This document shows, piece by piece, positions 44,461 to 56,235 of a stretch of 64,000 nucleotides of DNA (position 1 is its first letter; every line of letters begins with the position of its first letter). Position numbers and translations under genes: made by a program. This DNA is from Gentiana macrophylla (Eukaryota > Streptophyta > Magnoliopsida > Gentianales > Gentianaceae), in NCBI GenBank assembly GCA_026214975.1, contig JAOBSW010000100.1, positions 62,001 through 126,000 of the forward strand. Direction: 5' to 3'. The notes below the pieces were generated by a model. The model was not told where the DNA came from. It searched no databases and worked only from the letters and a program-made list of their open reading frames with translations.

Positions 44461-45500
44461 CATCATCCCCTCGGCTGCAGAAGGCAAATCAGGTGGCTGA
44501 TCCCCTGATAGAAGAAAGAGTTGAGATTCCTCAAGTGGCTGATCCCTTGAGGAATAAAGAATCAATTAAGAATCCTCAGGTGGCTGATCCCCTGAGGAGT
44601 GATGAATCAAATGATCGTCAGGTGGCTGATCCCCTGACTAATAAAAAGAATGATAAGACGGTGAGGTGGAAAGATGTGGAAGACAAAGCAGTTAGTTCGA
44701 CCTCGAAGAAAGTATTTTCCGAGGATGATTTGAAAAAGCTTCCATTTCCACCGAGAAAGAGCAACATCCCATTGCATGAAGATAAGAAGTACGGAAAGGT
44801 GCTTAATCTCAATGAAAAATACTCAGGTTAATCTTCCACTCTCAGAAGTTTTGGTTGAAATGCCTAAGTATACTAAATTCATCAAGGATGTTGTTTCCTC
44901 GAAGAAGAAGTTAGCAGAAATGGATCAGGCAATTGGTGAGGATTGTTCAATGATCAATTATCCAGACTTACCAATCAAAAGAGGTGACCCCGGAAAATTC
45001 GTGCTCACGTTGCAGATGGGAGGCTTAGTCTTTCCAAATTCTTTATGTGACTTGGGTGCATCCATCAGCCTGATGCCATTGTCTTGTGTGTGAGCAAGTT
45101 GGGTTTACAAAGTCTTCTAGAACCCACTTCCATGAACCTTCGGTTCGCCGATAGATCTTCTAGAAAGCTTCAGGGATTCTGAAAGACATTTTAGTCCAGA
45201 TCGATAGATTTACCTTTCCTGTAGATTGGTACGTCTTAGATATGGGAAAAGATGAGAAAGTCCCCACGATTCTTGGGAGACCTTTCCTATCCATGACTAG
45301 GGCCCTCATCGATTGTGATGGTGGGCAAGTAACTATTCGAGTTGGTGACCAAGAGGTGAGCTATAGTGTCTCTAAATCCATTCAAGTACCCTCTGGTTCT
45401 CCAACCGGCTTTTCTATTGAGGAGTCATTTAATGACTTCAATGATGTATGGACGAGCAAGTCAAGTGTGTGGAAGCGGAATATGAGCGATTGATCGATAA
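44421..45500 (+). pseudogene. Athila-lineage gag-end/protease region
   Basis: The frame 44421-44831 carries four QVADPL repeats, then KKLPFPPRKSNIPLHEDKKY. After a frameshift it continues VNLPLSEVLVEMPKYTKFIK with DVVSSKKKL. The protease is seen as GGLVFPNSLCDLGASISLMP (Athila-type D-L-G-A-S active site) near 45020-45075. VPTILGRPFLSMTRALIDCD follows near 45260-45320 in another frame, the usual ILGRPFL flap. Processing of the polyprotein would be lost because of the breaks. The gag N-terminal half and PBS are missing upstream. Confidence 0.8.
44488..44638 (+). repeat. Four tandem hairpins with constant loop and covarying stems (QVADPL repeats)
   Basis: Each copy has the identical 10-nt loop TGGCTGATCC. 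Stems: ATCAGG/CCTGAT (44488-44509), ATTCCTCAAG/CTTGAGGAAT (44526-44555), TCCTCAGG/CCTGAGGA (44573-44598), GTCAGG/CCTGAC (44617-44638). Stem bases differ between copies but always pair, including a synonymous CAG..CTG to CAA..TTG double change. The copies are in frame, spaced about 42-45 nt. Confidence 0.85.
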
Positions 45501-45699
45501 TCTGAATAGTCATGGTATGGTTAATCTAGACCCAGTTAGCGGTGATTTTGAGGATGAGCTAAGAGAAGAAGCCTTGGCAAGTGGGACCACTAAGTAAGCT
45601 CGGCGATGTTGAGTTGAAGAGTGGCGATCTTAAATCAAGTCTAGAGGATCCTCCCGTAGATTTGGTATGAAGCCGTTACTAAACATCTTAAGTATGTGT

Positions 45700-47170
45700 T
45701 TTTAAGAGAAGGTGACAAGCTTCCCTTGATCATCTCTGCCAAGCTATCTCGTATAGAAGAGCTAAAGCGTTAAACGTCTTGCGCAAAAATGAAAAAGCCT
45801 TTGGATGGCGGTGGGAGACATCCGAGGATATCTCCCGACATCTGTATGCACAAGATCAAGGCGAGGAGGGTGCAAACGAGTTAGACTGACCTCGAGAGAA
45901 GGCTCAACCCTCACATGCAAGAGGTAGTCAAGAAGGAGATCATTAAACTTCTAGATATGGGTATCATTTACGCCATTTCTTCGAAAGTGAATGGGTTTCC
46001 CGACTCAGGTAGTCCCCAAAAAGTGGGGAATTACTATTGAGAAGAATGAGAAGGGAGAAGAGATAGCATTGAGGCTCGTTCATCTGGATACTGAGTATGT
46101 ATCGATTATCGAAAGCTCAATGAGGTCACACTGAAAGATCATTTTTCCCTTCCATTCATTGACCGGATGCTTGAGCGTCTGGCGGGGCACGATTCTCTCG
46201 CTTCTCGGATGGATATTCAGGATACTTCCAGATACCCATCGATCCTGTTGACCAAGAGAAGACCACTTTCACCGCCCCTATGGTACATTCGCCACAAAGC
46301 GGATGCCATTTGGTCTCAGAATGCCCTGACCACCTTTCAAAGGTGTATGATGGCAATCTTTGACGGGCTAGTTGAAAAGTGCATGGAGATTTTTATGGAT
46401 GACTTCTCGGTCTTTGGTCACTCCTTCGATGATTGCCTCGATAATCTTGATCGGGTGTTGTCAAGATGTGTGGAAAAGGACTTAGTGCTTAATTGGGAGA
46501 AATGCCATTTTATGGTAGATGAAGGAATAGTTCTTGGCCACAAAGTGTCCGCCAAAGGTATAGAAGTAGATAGGGCCAAGGTAGAAGCTATTGAGAAGAT
46601 GAGTTATCCTAAGAATGTTCGGGAAGTCCGAGGTTTTCTCGGACATGTCGGCTTCTATAGGAGGTTCATCCAGGACTTTTCAAGGATCGCCAAGCCCCTG
46701 TCTACCTTACTAAAAGAAGACGTTACTTTTGATTTTGATGATAGTTGCAAGCACGCGTTTGAGGAGCTCAAAATCGTCGATCTCTCGCTCCAATTCTTAT
46801 TTCACCGATTGGAACTTGCCCTTTGAGCTTATGTGCGATGCATCCAACTATTTGGCAGTGCGATCTTAGGACAACGAATCGAAGGAAAGTTCCACCTATC
46901 TATTACGCCACCACACGTTGAATCCTTCGCAAGTTAACTATACGACTACCGAAAAGGAATTATTGGCCGTAGTGTTTGCTATGGACAAGTTCCGTAGTTA
47001 CTTGTTAGGTGCTCAAGTGATCGTGTGATCGATCACGCCGCTGCGCGGTATCGATGACTAAAAAGGATGCTAAACCGCGCCATCTGCGTTGGATACGACC
47101 TACAAGAGTTTGACGTTCAAATTAAGGACAAAAAGGCGGTGAGAATGTAGTAGCGGATCATGTGTCTAGG
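45700..47170 (+). pseudogene. Athila reverse transcriptase and RNase H
   Basis: RT is spread over several frames: ISAKLSRIEELKR near 45735, CIDYRKLNEVTLKDHFSLPF near 46105-46165, then a long open stretch 46167-46826. The open stretch holds the catalytic FMDD at 46392-46403, CHFMVDEGIVLGHKVSAKGI and VREVRGFLGHVGFYRRFIQD. RNase H follows with FELMCDAS near 46825 and TEKELLAVVFAMDKFRSYL-type sequence near 46950-47005, both broken by stops. Part of the RT fingers and palm between 46190 and 46330 is also garbled. Confidence 0.85.
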
Positions 47171-47220
47171 ATGTTAAATGAGGAAAAGAATGAACCAGAT
47201 GATATAGATCTTTACTTTTC

Positions 47221-48640
47221 TCAGAAAACATCATGTTGATCGATGGCCGTTCTCCCGATGTTCCTTGGTACTCCTCCATTGTCAACTACCTTCATGCCAA
47301 ATACCTTGATCCTGCAGAATCGTATCAAGAGAAGAAGAAGTTCTTCTCTGATATGAAATACTTTGTTTGGGATGAACCTTACCTCTTCAAGATCTGTAAA
47401 GATGGTTTGCTTAGGAGATGTGTTCCCGAATCTGAGCAACGCGATATAATCGAGCAATGCCATAGTGGACCCACAGGTGGTCACTTTGGTCCTTGGAAAG
47501 CGACAAAGCATAAGATCTTCCAATCCGGTTTCTATTGGCCTACGATCTTTAAAGATCTGAAGCTTTCTGTAAAGCTTGCGATAGGTGTCAACGAACCGGA
47601 ACTCTGACAAGGCGTTTTGACATGCCTTTGAAACCCATCTTAGAGTGCGAAGTCTTTGATGTATGGGGTATCGATTTTATGGGACCTTTCCCATCATCCT
47701 GCGGTAACAAATACATCTTGGTCTGCGTTGACTATGTTCGAAATGGGTGGAGGCAATAGCCACTCCTCACAATGATCATAAACGGTCATGAAATTTCGAA
47801 GAAGAATATCTTTGTGAGGTTTGGATGTCCACGTGCCTTGATCAGTGATGAAGGGACACACTTTTGCAACCGACCTTTGGAAAAAGTCCTCGAGAAGTAT
47901 GGTGTACGCCATAAGACCGGCACCCCATACCATCCGATGACTAGCGGTCAGGTTGAGCGAAGCAACCAAAGCATTAAAAGATCTGGAGAAAGCTGAGCAG
48001 TCATCGCAAGGACTGGAGTCTGAAGTTGGATGATGTCTTATGGGCTTATAGGACCGCCTATAAAACTCCTATGGGTACATCTCCATATCAAATGGTCTAC
48101 GGTAAGCCATGCCATCTGCCAGTCGAGTTAGAGCACAGGGCGTACTGGGCTACGAAGTTTCTTAACTTCGATTCCCAATCCTGTGGCAAACACCGCCTGC
48201 AGCAGTTGCATGAGCTGGATGAATTCAGACTCCAAGCTTACAAAGCGCCGGATTAGTAAGGAGAAGATGAAACTCCTCCACGATGCCAAGATAAAGAAGA
48301 GAGAATTCAAGGTCGGTGAGCAAGTGTTACTCTACAATTCCAGGTTGCATTTGTTTCTGGCAAGTTGAGGACACGTTGGTCCGGTCCTTTCGAGATTCTC
48401 CAAATCATTCCTGGAGGTGTGCTAGAATTACGAGGTTATGGTGATCAACCGTTCCGAGTTAATGGTCAGAGGTGCAAGCACTATATAGGTGAACATAAAG
48501 AAAAGCCTTTGATTGTTAAATTCCTCGAAATCCTCGGGTGTGGGACTTCGAAGTCACCCACTTTGACGAAGTTTTCACCCGATTTGTTTTACGAGGATGA
48601 CGGTTGTGTTAAATCGAAGATGTTCTAGCAGGTAGTCTTG
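47221..48640 (+). pseudogene. Athila integrase
   Basis: Zinc-binding domain: EQCHSGPTGGHFGPWKATKH supplies the histidines, and the CDRC pair follows a frameshift near 47580. Catalytic core: [17 protein letters not shown] near 47670 (first D), then [17 protein letters not shown] near 47820 (second D) and [13 protein letters not shown] near 47945 (E). [20 protein letters not shown] and [18 protein letters not shown] near 48035-48150 follow, then the SH3-like C-terminus WSGPFEILQIIPGGVLELRG. Several single-base breaks separate these blocks. Confidence 0.87.
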
Positions 48641-50353
48641 ATATGGAAGAGTTTGAGAGGGCGCCAACTTAAACGTCATCGGGAGTCGGAGGAGAAAGAA
48701 CACAACCATGGGAAACTTAAAAGGTATGGAGAGCTTTCAAAGATTTAACCCCATGTGTGTTATTTCTTGTTTTGCGGCCACACTACTGATTCGAGCTTAC
48801 ACGAGGTAGTGGCTGGCAGAAAGGTTAAATGGCCTGATCCAGGCTGAGCTTCAAATGTGTCAAGCTAACGACAATAACCATTAGCGCTACTAGGAGGCAT
48901 CCTAGATATCCCTTATTATATTAGTTTCTTTCTTTAGTTGTTTTTCGTTGTTTTAGTTGATTTATTAGGATTGTGTTTGTTTTTTGTCGATCCGGCCGTC
49001 CCTAGGCTTATCTGAGGTCGAAGTGTTGTTTTGCTTATGATTTCCTCTTATCTTTATCTCTATCACTTTTGCGCGGTATGGTTTAATCCCTTGTATCCCC
49101 GAGGTACGTTTTGTGTTGTTTTTCATGTATGCAGGATAGTTGCTATAGCACTTGTGAGCTTTCAGATGATGTCAGTTTTCCGGTGGATGGTCCACAGTTT
49201 ACTGCTTTCATCAAGCCTTTCTGGAGTTGATACGTAGCACTTCCGGAATTGCCACTTTAGAACTACAATCAGCTAAGTGTTCTTTTTATTTTTAATTCTG
49301 CACAACATGAGGACATGTTGTCATTTAAGTGTGGGGGAGGGGATTAGTCGATATGTATCTATACGTTTGCTTATATGATGTTATTTCTATGCTAAAATGA
49401 GCTAAATTTTAAAAATTTTTGTTTTGTCTCGAGTGAGCAATGCATGTTTTTGTTCGGTTTGTTATATTCATTGATGCTGTATGCCGTATGTTCCGTAAGT
49501 TAGTTGTTTCACCTGAATTATTCTTCACGAGCCATAGTGAATGATGAGCTATTCTTATAAAGTTATCCCCCGTTTTGGATTAGTAGTTTTTGATTTTCTT
49601 ATAAGTCGTGTGCTTAGTGCTACGTATATATCTTGAGATTTATGATAGTTTGTATTTAGTTCCGAGTATGATATACTGTGAATATCTAGACGTTTGAATG
49701 TGATAAGTAACACGTAGCTATTGTCAAATTGAAGAAGTTGAATTAAGTGAATTATTGGGTGTGTCGGAAGCTAGTCGATGATTTGAGTGAGGTAGGGTAT
49801 ACCACGTATGTCCTATTCCACTATGATGACTAAAAGCTCACGACAGTTAGAAAAAGCTGCCTTATGATTGGAGTAAGGTAGGGTATTATCTCGAAATGTC
49901 CTATTCTCGCATGAGAGGCAATAGCTTCTTCTAATGTGTGTTTAAAGTGAAATAGTTAAATCAACTAAAGAATCGGTACGAAATTGAATATAAGGCTTAG
50001 TTTTCGTTAGTCTTATCCCCAGTATAAACCGATGGATATGTTGTAGGGATTGTCCTCTGAGTATTTCAGAAAGGCCCTAGATTCATTCGATCATTCTTTT
50101 CGGGATATGTCACGTTTGTAGGGTGCATCTTATGAGTGTCATTTATTACTAGTCCACGAGGGGGTACTAGCTAGTTTTGCTTTGAGTTCCTCAAGTTTGG
50201 ATTTAGTGGAAATTTTCTATGGCTATGCACACACACTGGTGAACTTCTAATTTATTGACTATATGGTATATGTGTTGAAATGTCTATATTCTTTCCGAGC
50301 CTTTATCTTGTTTTGTTTTGCTCGGGACGAGCAAAGTTTAAGTGTGGGGGAGT
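48641..50353 (+). other. 3' non-coding region of the coding Athila element
   Basis: No gene. It shares CAGTTTTCCGGTGGATGGTC (49178), the internal hairpin-purine module (49302-49341) and the terminal hairpin-PPT (50317-50353) with the non-coding derivatives. Two phrases GTAGGGTATACCACG/GTAGGGTATTATCTCG with GTCCTATTC near 49795 and 49885 form an internal repeat. Confidence 0.7.
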
Positions 50354-51907
50354 TGTTAAGGGTGATTTTGTACGGTTTTTAACATTATATTTGATAATGA
50401 TTTCCTCCGTATTTGTATAATTTGCATAGAAAACGAGTGTTTAAATGATTTATTAAGCAAGTGAGTTTTTAATTAGTTTATTCGCAAAATGAGGTTGTGT
50501 ATGTGTTTTAATTATGGTTTTACTGAGTATTTGGATTGTGTTACGTTTTGCGGTGTTTTTGATGTCATGTAGGTACATGTTGGAGGCTAAATTGATGATC
50601 AAATGTTGATATAATTCGAGCTAAATCAAGATAAAGATTGAAGAAGGAAGAGATAATGATCAAGAAACCGGAACCAGGCACTTCATGGGGATTTTGTCCA
50701 CACTTGTAGGCACTTTCAGGGAAGTTGTCTTGATGAAAGTTGTAGAGGATTGAAATAGCTTTCCAACGCATTTTGAATCACCTCATTCGGAGCCCTAGAA
50801 GTGAAGTTATGAGCAAAATACTGGAGCTGAGTAGTGGACGGGCGTCCATAAAAGTGAAGCGGCGTCGTAATCGTATTTTACATTCGAGAGAGTTGAGACG
50901 CGTTCGAACGAGCGTTCATTCTCCGTTCATAGAGGCTGGACGAGCGTCCAAGATAGTGGACGGGCGTCCACGGCACCGACTCAGCGAAACCGACCTAAAA
51001 ATCTATAAATAGGCGCGATTTCTCCAACCCTAATCATCATAGAATTCGATCCCTAAACCCTAGGGAGCAGCTTGGCTGCGTTTTTACTCCTTTATTCTCC
51101 AGTTTTTATGCAATAAAACATCTAGATTAGATAGTTAGATTTATGCACTTTTTATTCAACAATTCAAGCTTTCAAAGGATGCTAAGAGGCTAATCCTCCT
51201 TGAACAAGCGTTGTGAAGCCTTCCTTCAACAATTCGATTTTGATTCGTGATTAATCGTGAGTATCTATTTCAAGTTCGTTTCTTTTATCATGTTTTGTAT
51301 GTTTTTGCATGTTTAATCGAAAGATGCTTGCTTTGATGATTGTTTATGTGATGAAAATCATGTTAACGATAGATCACCGTGATAAAAGAATAGATCTTCG
51401 ATCTAACTAAAAACGAGAGTTATTAGATTGATTTTCTAGATTAGAAATTGAAAGATTTCACGCCTAGGTTAGAAAGACGTAATCTTTAACATCGAAAGAT
51501 AAAAGATTAGAAAACAAACTTGTCTCACGAGTAGGAGTTTATGCCTTCGATTAGGTGAATCACGACTTGAGTAGAGATCACGAATTAATCCGATTTAGAA
51601 TTGAATGTTGATAGGATAGGTGGATCAATTGCTTGTTCGTTCGTTATAATTTGATTTAATCCTTAAAACTTGAATTGTTTAGCTTAGTTTACTTTTCTGT
51701 ACTTTAGTTTAGTTTAGTTTTTATCGCTTTCAATCTTGCCTAGCATTGGAGCAATCCTCTGTCTAGTTACTTTTTCTGCATATTTGTTTAGGTTAGTTAC
51801 TCGTTTAGGTTAGATTCGTGCAATAGTTTAGTTAAAAACAAAAGCTAGGATTCACATTCGTCTAGTTCCCCGTAAGATCGACCCGGCATTAGCCTCGATT
51901 CTAGCAA
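50354..51907 (+). repeat. Athila-type LTR 4, truncated at its 3' end
   Basis: It starts TGTTAAGGGTGATTTTG after the PPT. TTCTATAAATAGGCGCG near 50999 is the likely TATA region, with several GGACGGGCGTCC / GGACGAGCGTCC motifs upstream (50838, 50938, 50960). It is the 3' LTR of the coding element but is not a close partner of LTR3. It breaks off near 51907, where a minus-strand LTR begins. Confidence 0.8.
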
Positions 51908-53459
51908 AAATTTATAAAACCTATACTACCATGCAAAACTACCTCCTAACCGGCCGAATACCGGGTAGTTGCTAGTAAAGTTGGATAAGTACGGGTATCG
52001 ATCCTCAGGGAAAAGGGATATTGAATCTAACGTCATTAATTCCTCTTTATTAAAACACATAACTAATCCTAATCTAAAACAGAAAATAAACTGGACAGAG
52101 GATTGTTAATCCAAAGCCAGGAAGGATAAAAGTGATAAAAGCATAAATAAACTACTTAAAACGGTAAATCTATCTAACGAACATGATAACATTGAGGCGA
52201 TCAAACATGGAGCGAACCATAATCCACCATCCGCAACCCTTAATTTCTTCCCTAGATTATCTTATAGTGATTTAATTCAAGTTGTGGTTTCACCTATCAA
52301 GCGTATGAATTCCTACTTTAGTAGATGAATTCGCCTATCAATCTCTATCTTTCGATTTACGGAGATTAACGCATCATAAAATAAACCAAGGTGCAAGATT
52401 TACTAGATCTAACAACCTAGACATCCAACCTATCAACTTTCGCGCTGACATAGATCAAGCGTCTAATCTTTCCTATGGTGATCTCGCGTTTACACCGACT
52501 TTCGCCCCACGGTAAACATCAAACATGCACATCTTTCGATATAAATGCAATACACAAATAAACATAGGAAAAATACAATCTTTAAATTAAACTCATCCAT
52601 AAAATATCCAAAGAAAGGAAATAAGAGAAAGCTGAAAAATCTCACATGGCTGCTCCAGTTTGATCATCTTCAAGCCAACACCATGATCGAACCAAAGAAG
52701 AGAAGAAACGACATAAAATAAACACCTAATCTAACCCCGGATCACCCGAGCACAAGGCTAGGGTGATCGGCCTTGAAAACTCCTGAGCGGCTGCTGCATG
52801 CGTGTAATTTTCGTATGAAAAATCTGATGTAATTAGGGTTGGAATCGCAGCTGCTTTTATAGAAAAATCAAGTCGGTTGCTCTGATAAAGGTGCGGACGC
52901 CCGTCCATAATGTCGGACGCCCGTTCACTATTTTCAGCAACAGCATCTAAACTTGTAACGCTCATATCTCGGGCCTCGTAAGTCGGAATGGAGTGATTCA
53001 AAATCCTGTAGAATCCTCTCTTCAAGCCCTACAACTCTTCTCTTGAGGTCCAGAGTCAAATCGGTTGTTATCATATCAAGAACTGCGTCGGAAGTCGGGA
53101 CTACCCGGAATCCTGATTTCCCAACATTCATCTTGATTGATTTCTTTCCTTATATCTTTCAATCTTCCATAACTTTGATTGATCCTTTCCAATCACGAAT
53201 TTGGCTCTCTAAAATCCTCTCTTCCATCATCAATGAGTATCTACAACAATAGGAAAACATACCAAAGCGTAACGTATTTCCAAAATAACATAAAATCATC
53301 ATTTAAGCACATAATTCGTTACGTTTTGCAATTAACCTCTTAAAAACATCATTTACTAAATATTTCGATATAAAGCCCTACTTCTATGAAAATAATACAT
53401 ATACGGGGGAAATTGATATAAAATATATCTATAAAAATCATACAATTTGACCCTGAACA
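51908..53459 (-). repeat. Athila-type LTR 5 (minus), truncated at its 3' end
   Basis: On the minus strand it starts TGTTCAGGGTCAAATTG at 53459 after a PPT, and carries the conserved core (53117-52960). It loses its last ~37 bp where it meets LTR4 tail to tail near 51907 within AAAATTTATAAAACC. Confidence 0.82.
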
Positions 53460-56235
53460 ACACCCCCACACTTAAACTTTTGCTCGTCCCCGAGTAAAAC
53501 AAAACAAGAACATACCATCAAGGATCCACATAACCTGACACGAGTATAGTCAAAATCATGACAAGCTAGTATTCAGCAAATCGACCTCACTCGGTGATGT
53601 GTGTGCAGAACCTACTAAACTTCACCGATCCTCTCTTGATATAATACATCAAGCACTAACAGTTATCCGGTCAACTAAACGAAAACTTCATTCTATCTAC
53701 AGCACTTACCTAACAAAAACTAATTACCAAGAACATAGTAACTAACTCACAACTAAATTCCTTTACTTAGTACCATGAAAATACCTTTCGGGTCTCTACT
53801 GGGTTTTGATCAACTTGACTTAGAATTCCAAAAAAAAAACGTATATTTTATATTTTATATTTCCTATCGTCGCGTCTCAAAAGTATAACACACTCCCCTA
53901 CACTAGAGGAAGTCACCCTGAGATCACTCAATCCCTTACTGTCCAAGGTAAACCACACTCCCCAATTGGGGCAGTATCCAAATGGACTCGAGGTGATAGA
54001 TATAAACAAAATTCCCGCAAAGAAATTTTATTCATTTATTATTTATAGATATATATATTTTTATATTTTTCAAACTCTTTGGAAACTCTCGGTCAAATAT
54101 ATTTCTAACACATTCAAGACTCTCAAAGTTCTCGAGAACACTAAGGTACTGAGATTCTAACTGTGAGTATAGCACAAGTTCTTAACTTTCATTAATGCTA
54201 AATAAGTGTTATCTGTATCAAGAATTAACTTTCCTTTAACTTACCGGAAACTATTCTATATTTGGCTCTTCATCTAATAGGTTCGTGAAATGAAGTTCAA
54301 GTGAGTATCGACTTACTAAACCTATTCTCAGAACATGATATGACTACTGATAACAACTAAAGGTGCCAGATTATAAAACTAGCATGTCAGTGAAATGTTA
54401 CTCAAGACAAAAACAAAAATTTTGAAAAATTTGCACTTTTCATAGAAAATTATAACTAATATGAGCAAATGAAAGTAGATACACATAAACCATCCCCTCC
54501 CCCACACTTAAATTGCAACTTGTCCTCAAGTTGTGCAGAAAATAAAAAGAAAAAGAAAACTTAGCTGATTGTATGCCGAAAGGGAGCTATTCTCGGAAGT
54601 GGGTCGACCTCACCTTGAAATGCTCAACGAATCCGATGATCGTGGACCATCCACCGGAAAAGCGAAATCGTCTAAAGCTCACATTCGCTAATGCAAATAC
54701 CTCGCACACTTGACAAACATGAAATACCTCGGGGGATAGGGGAAGATAACATATAAAGCACACAGGAAAGGAAGTCAGAGAATTTTTAGATTAAACTCAT
54801 ATAAAGATGGACATATACATGGAATATTGCAAAATAGTAGGGCTAGGTGCAACTATATGAAAATGCATTACAATGCAATCTACGTGAAAAATCCTAAAAT
54901 AAAATAAAAACGAGGTAGTATTACGAAACCGACGATTAACTACACTCAAAAAGAAAAATAAACTAGGTGGTATTACGAAAACCGACAAGTGACCACACTT
55001 AAGAAAAATAAAAGAAAAATAGAAAAACAATGCAACTATATGAAATGCAACTAAATGAAATGCATTTAAATGATATGCAAAAAGAAAATAAAATAAAAGA
55101 AAGAAAAACTAGCCCACTATATGCAACACGACATATATATAAACGTCTCACCACATAATGACAAAGTTACGATAAAGCGCAGTCTTGTCTTTCACTAGTG
55201 CCGACGCGCCTTAAGACTTATCGAAAGTGATAGACTTATGGAAACCAACAATCATCTATCTAGCAAGGTATAACTCATATGGAGAAAGGGCGTAGCATAC
55301 GGAAAACCGATGATAGCTACCCATATGAACTATAAAAACAAAGGAAGCACGTAAGTCTTAAAAGCTTAAAAGATTCATCGGAGCGGTATGTAGCATACGG
55401 AACCGACATTAGCTACTAATTAACCATAAGAAACGATTATAGCTTACGAGAACCGGCAGTCACTATAACATGCCTAGATGAATCATATATAAGGAAAAGA
55501 TCATTTACTTAGCATGAATTCATAGATGGAAAGGTATAACATTCATATTCAGGACATCTATGTAAGAAAAAAATATAGGCCACAGAAGCTCGAATGTAAG
55601 CAATCCATACTAAATAAAAGCATTAGGAATGAGATCAAGAAAAACCTGGACTCACGAATCGGCGCGCTCAAAGACAAACAGGCGTTCACCTCAAAATACT
55701 GACTTTGGACGAGCGATCACCAAACAAACGCTCGGTTGACTTGAAAACCAACCGGACGGGCGTTCAGAAAGTATAGACGCTAAATGCCTGGTTCTTTAAA
55801 CCGAGCAGTCGAAAATATTTGAACGGACGAACGTCCAATACTTTCAAACGCTCGTTTACCTGCAGCTAAAGAACTGGACGGGCGTCCAACAGAGAAGACG
55901 CTCGTCCAATAACAAGAATGCAAAGCAGAACGCAGAAAATAACACAGACAAAACCCTAATATTCCAATTCTAAACACCAAAACGGCGGACCACATCAAAT
56001 TCAAGCACAGGGTTAGATTAGGAAACAACTAAACATATAAACTTCACGTAAAACAAGTTGAGTAAAAAACTTTTGCACATTCTTAACCTAACGGTCATCG
56101 AAACACGGAAAAATAAAAACTCTCAACTTGGTATACGCTACTTTTATTAAAACGAAAAATAAACGTAACAAAATCGAGAAATAACAAGACTAGATTCAAC
56201 ATGACACCTATTCCCCGGCAACGGCGCCAAAAACT
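53460..56235 (-). other. Internal non-coding region of derivative C
   Basis: Homologous in reverse orientation to 39852-42492. The leader end (55640-55910) is dense in CGGACGGGCGTTC-, GGACGAACGTCC- and GGACGGGCGTCC-like words. No coding similarity on either strand. Confidence 0.72.
56212..56229 (-). other. Primer-binding site of derivative C
   Basis: TGGCGCCGTTGCCGGGGA on the minus strand, next to the LTR6 end (CA at 56237-56236), as used by Athila-type elements (tRNA-Asp type). Confidence 0.88.

Noticed and set aside
44488..44638. CRISPR-like array
   Set aside because: Repeats of about 20 nt at 42-45 nt spacing resemble one superficially, but they lie in frame in a plant Athila coding region and the stems vary; it is a plant nuclear context.
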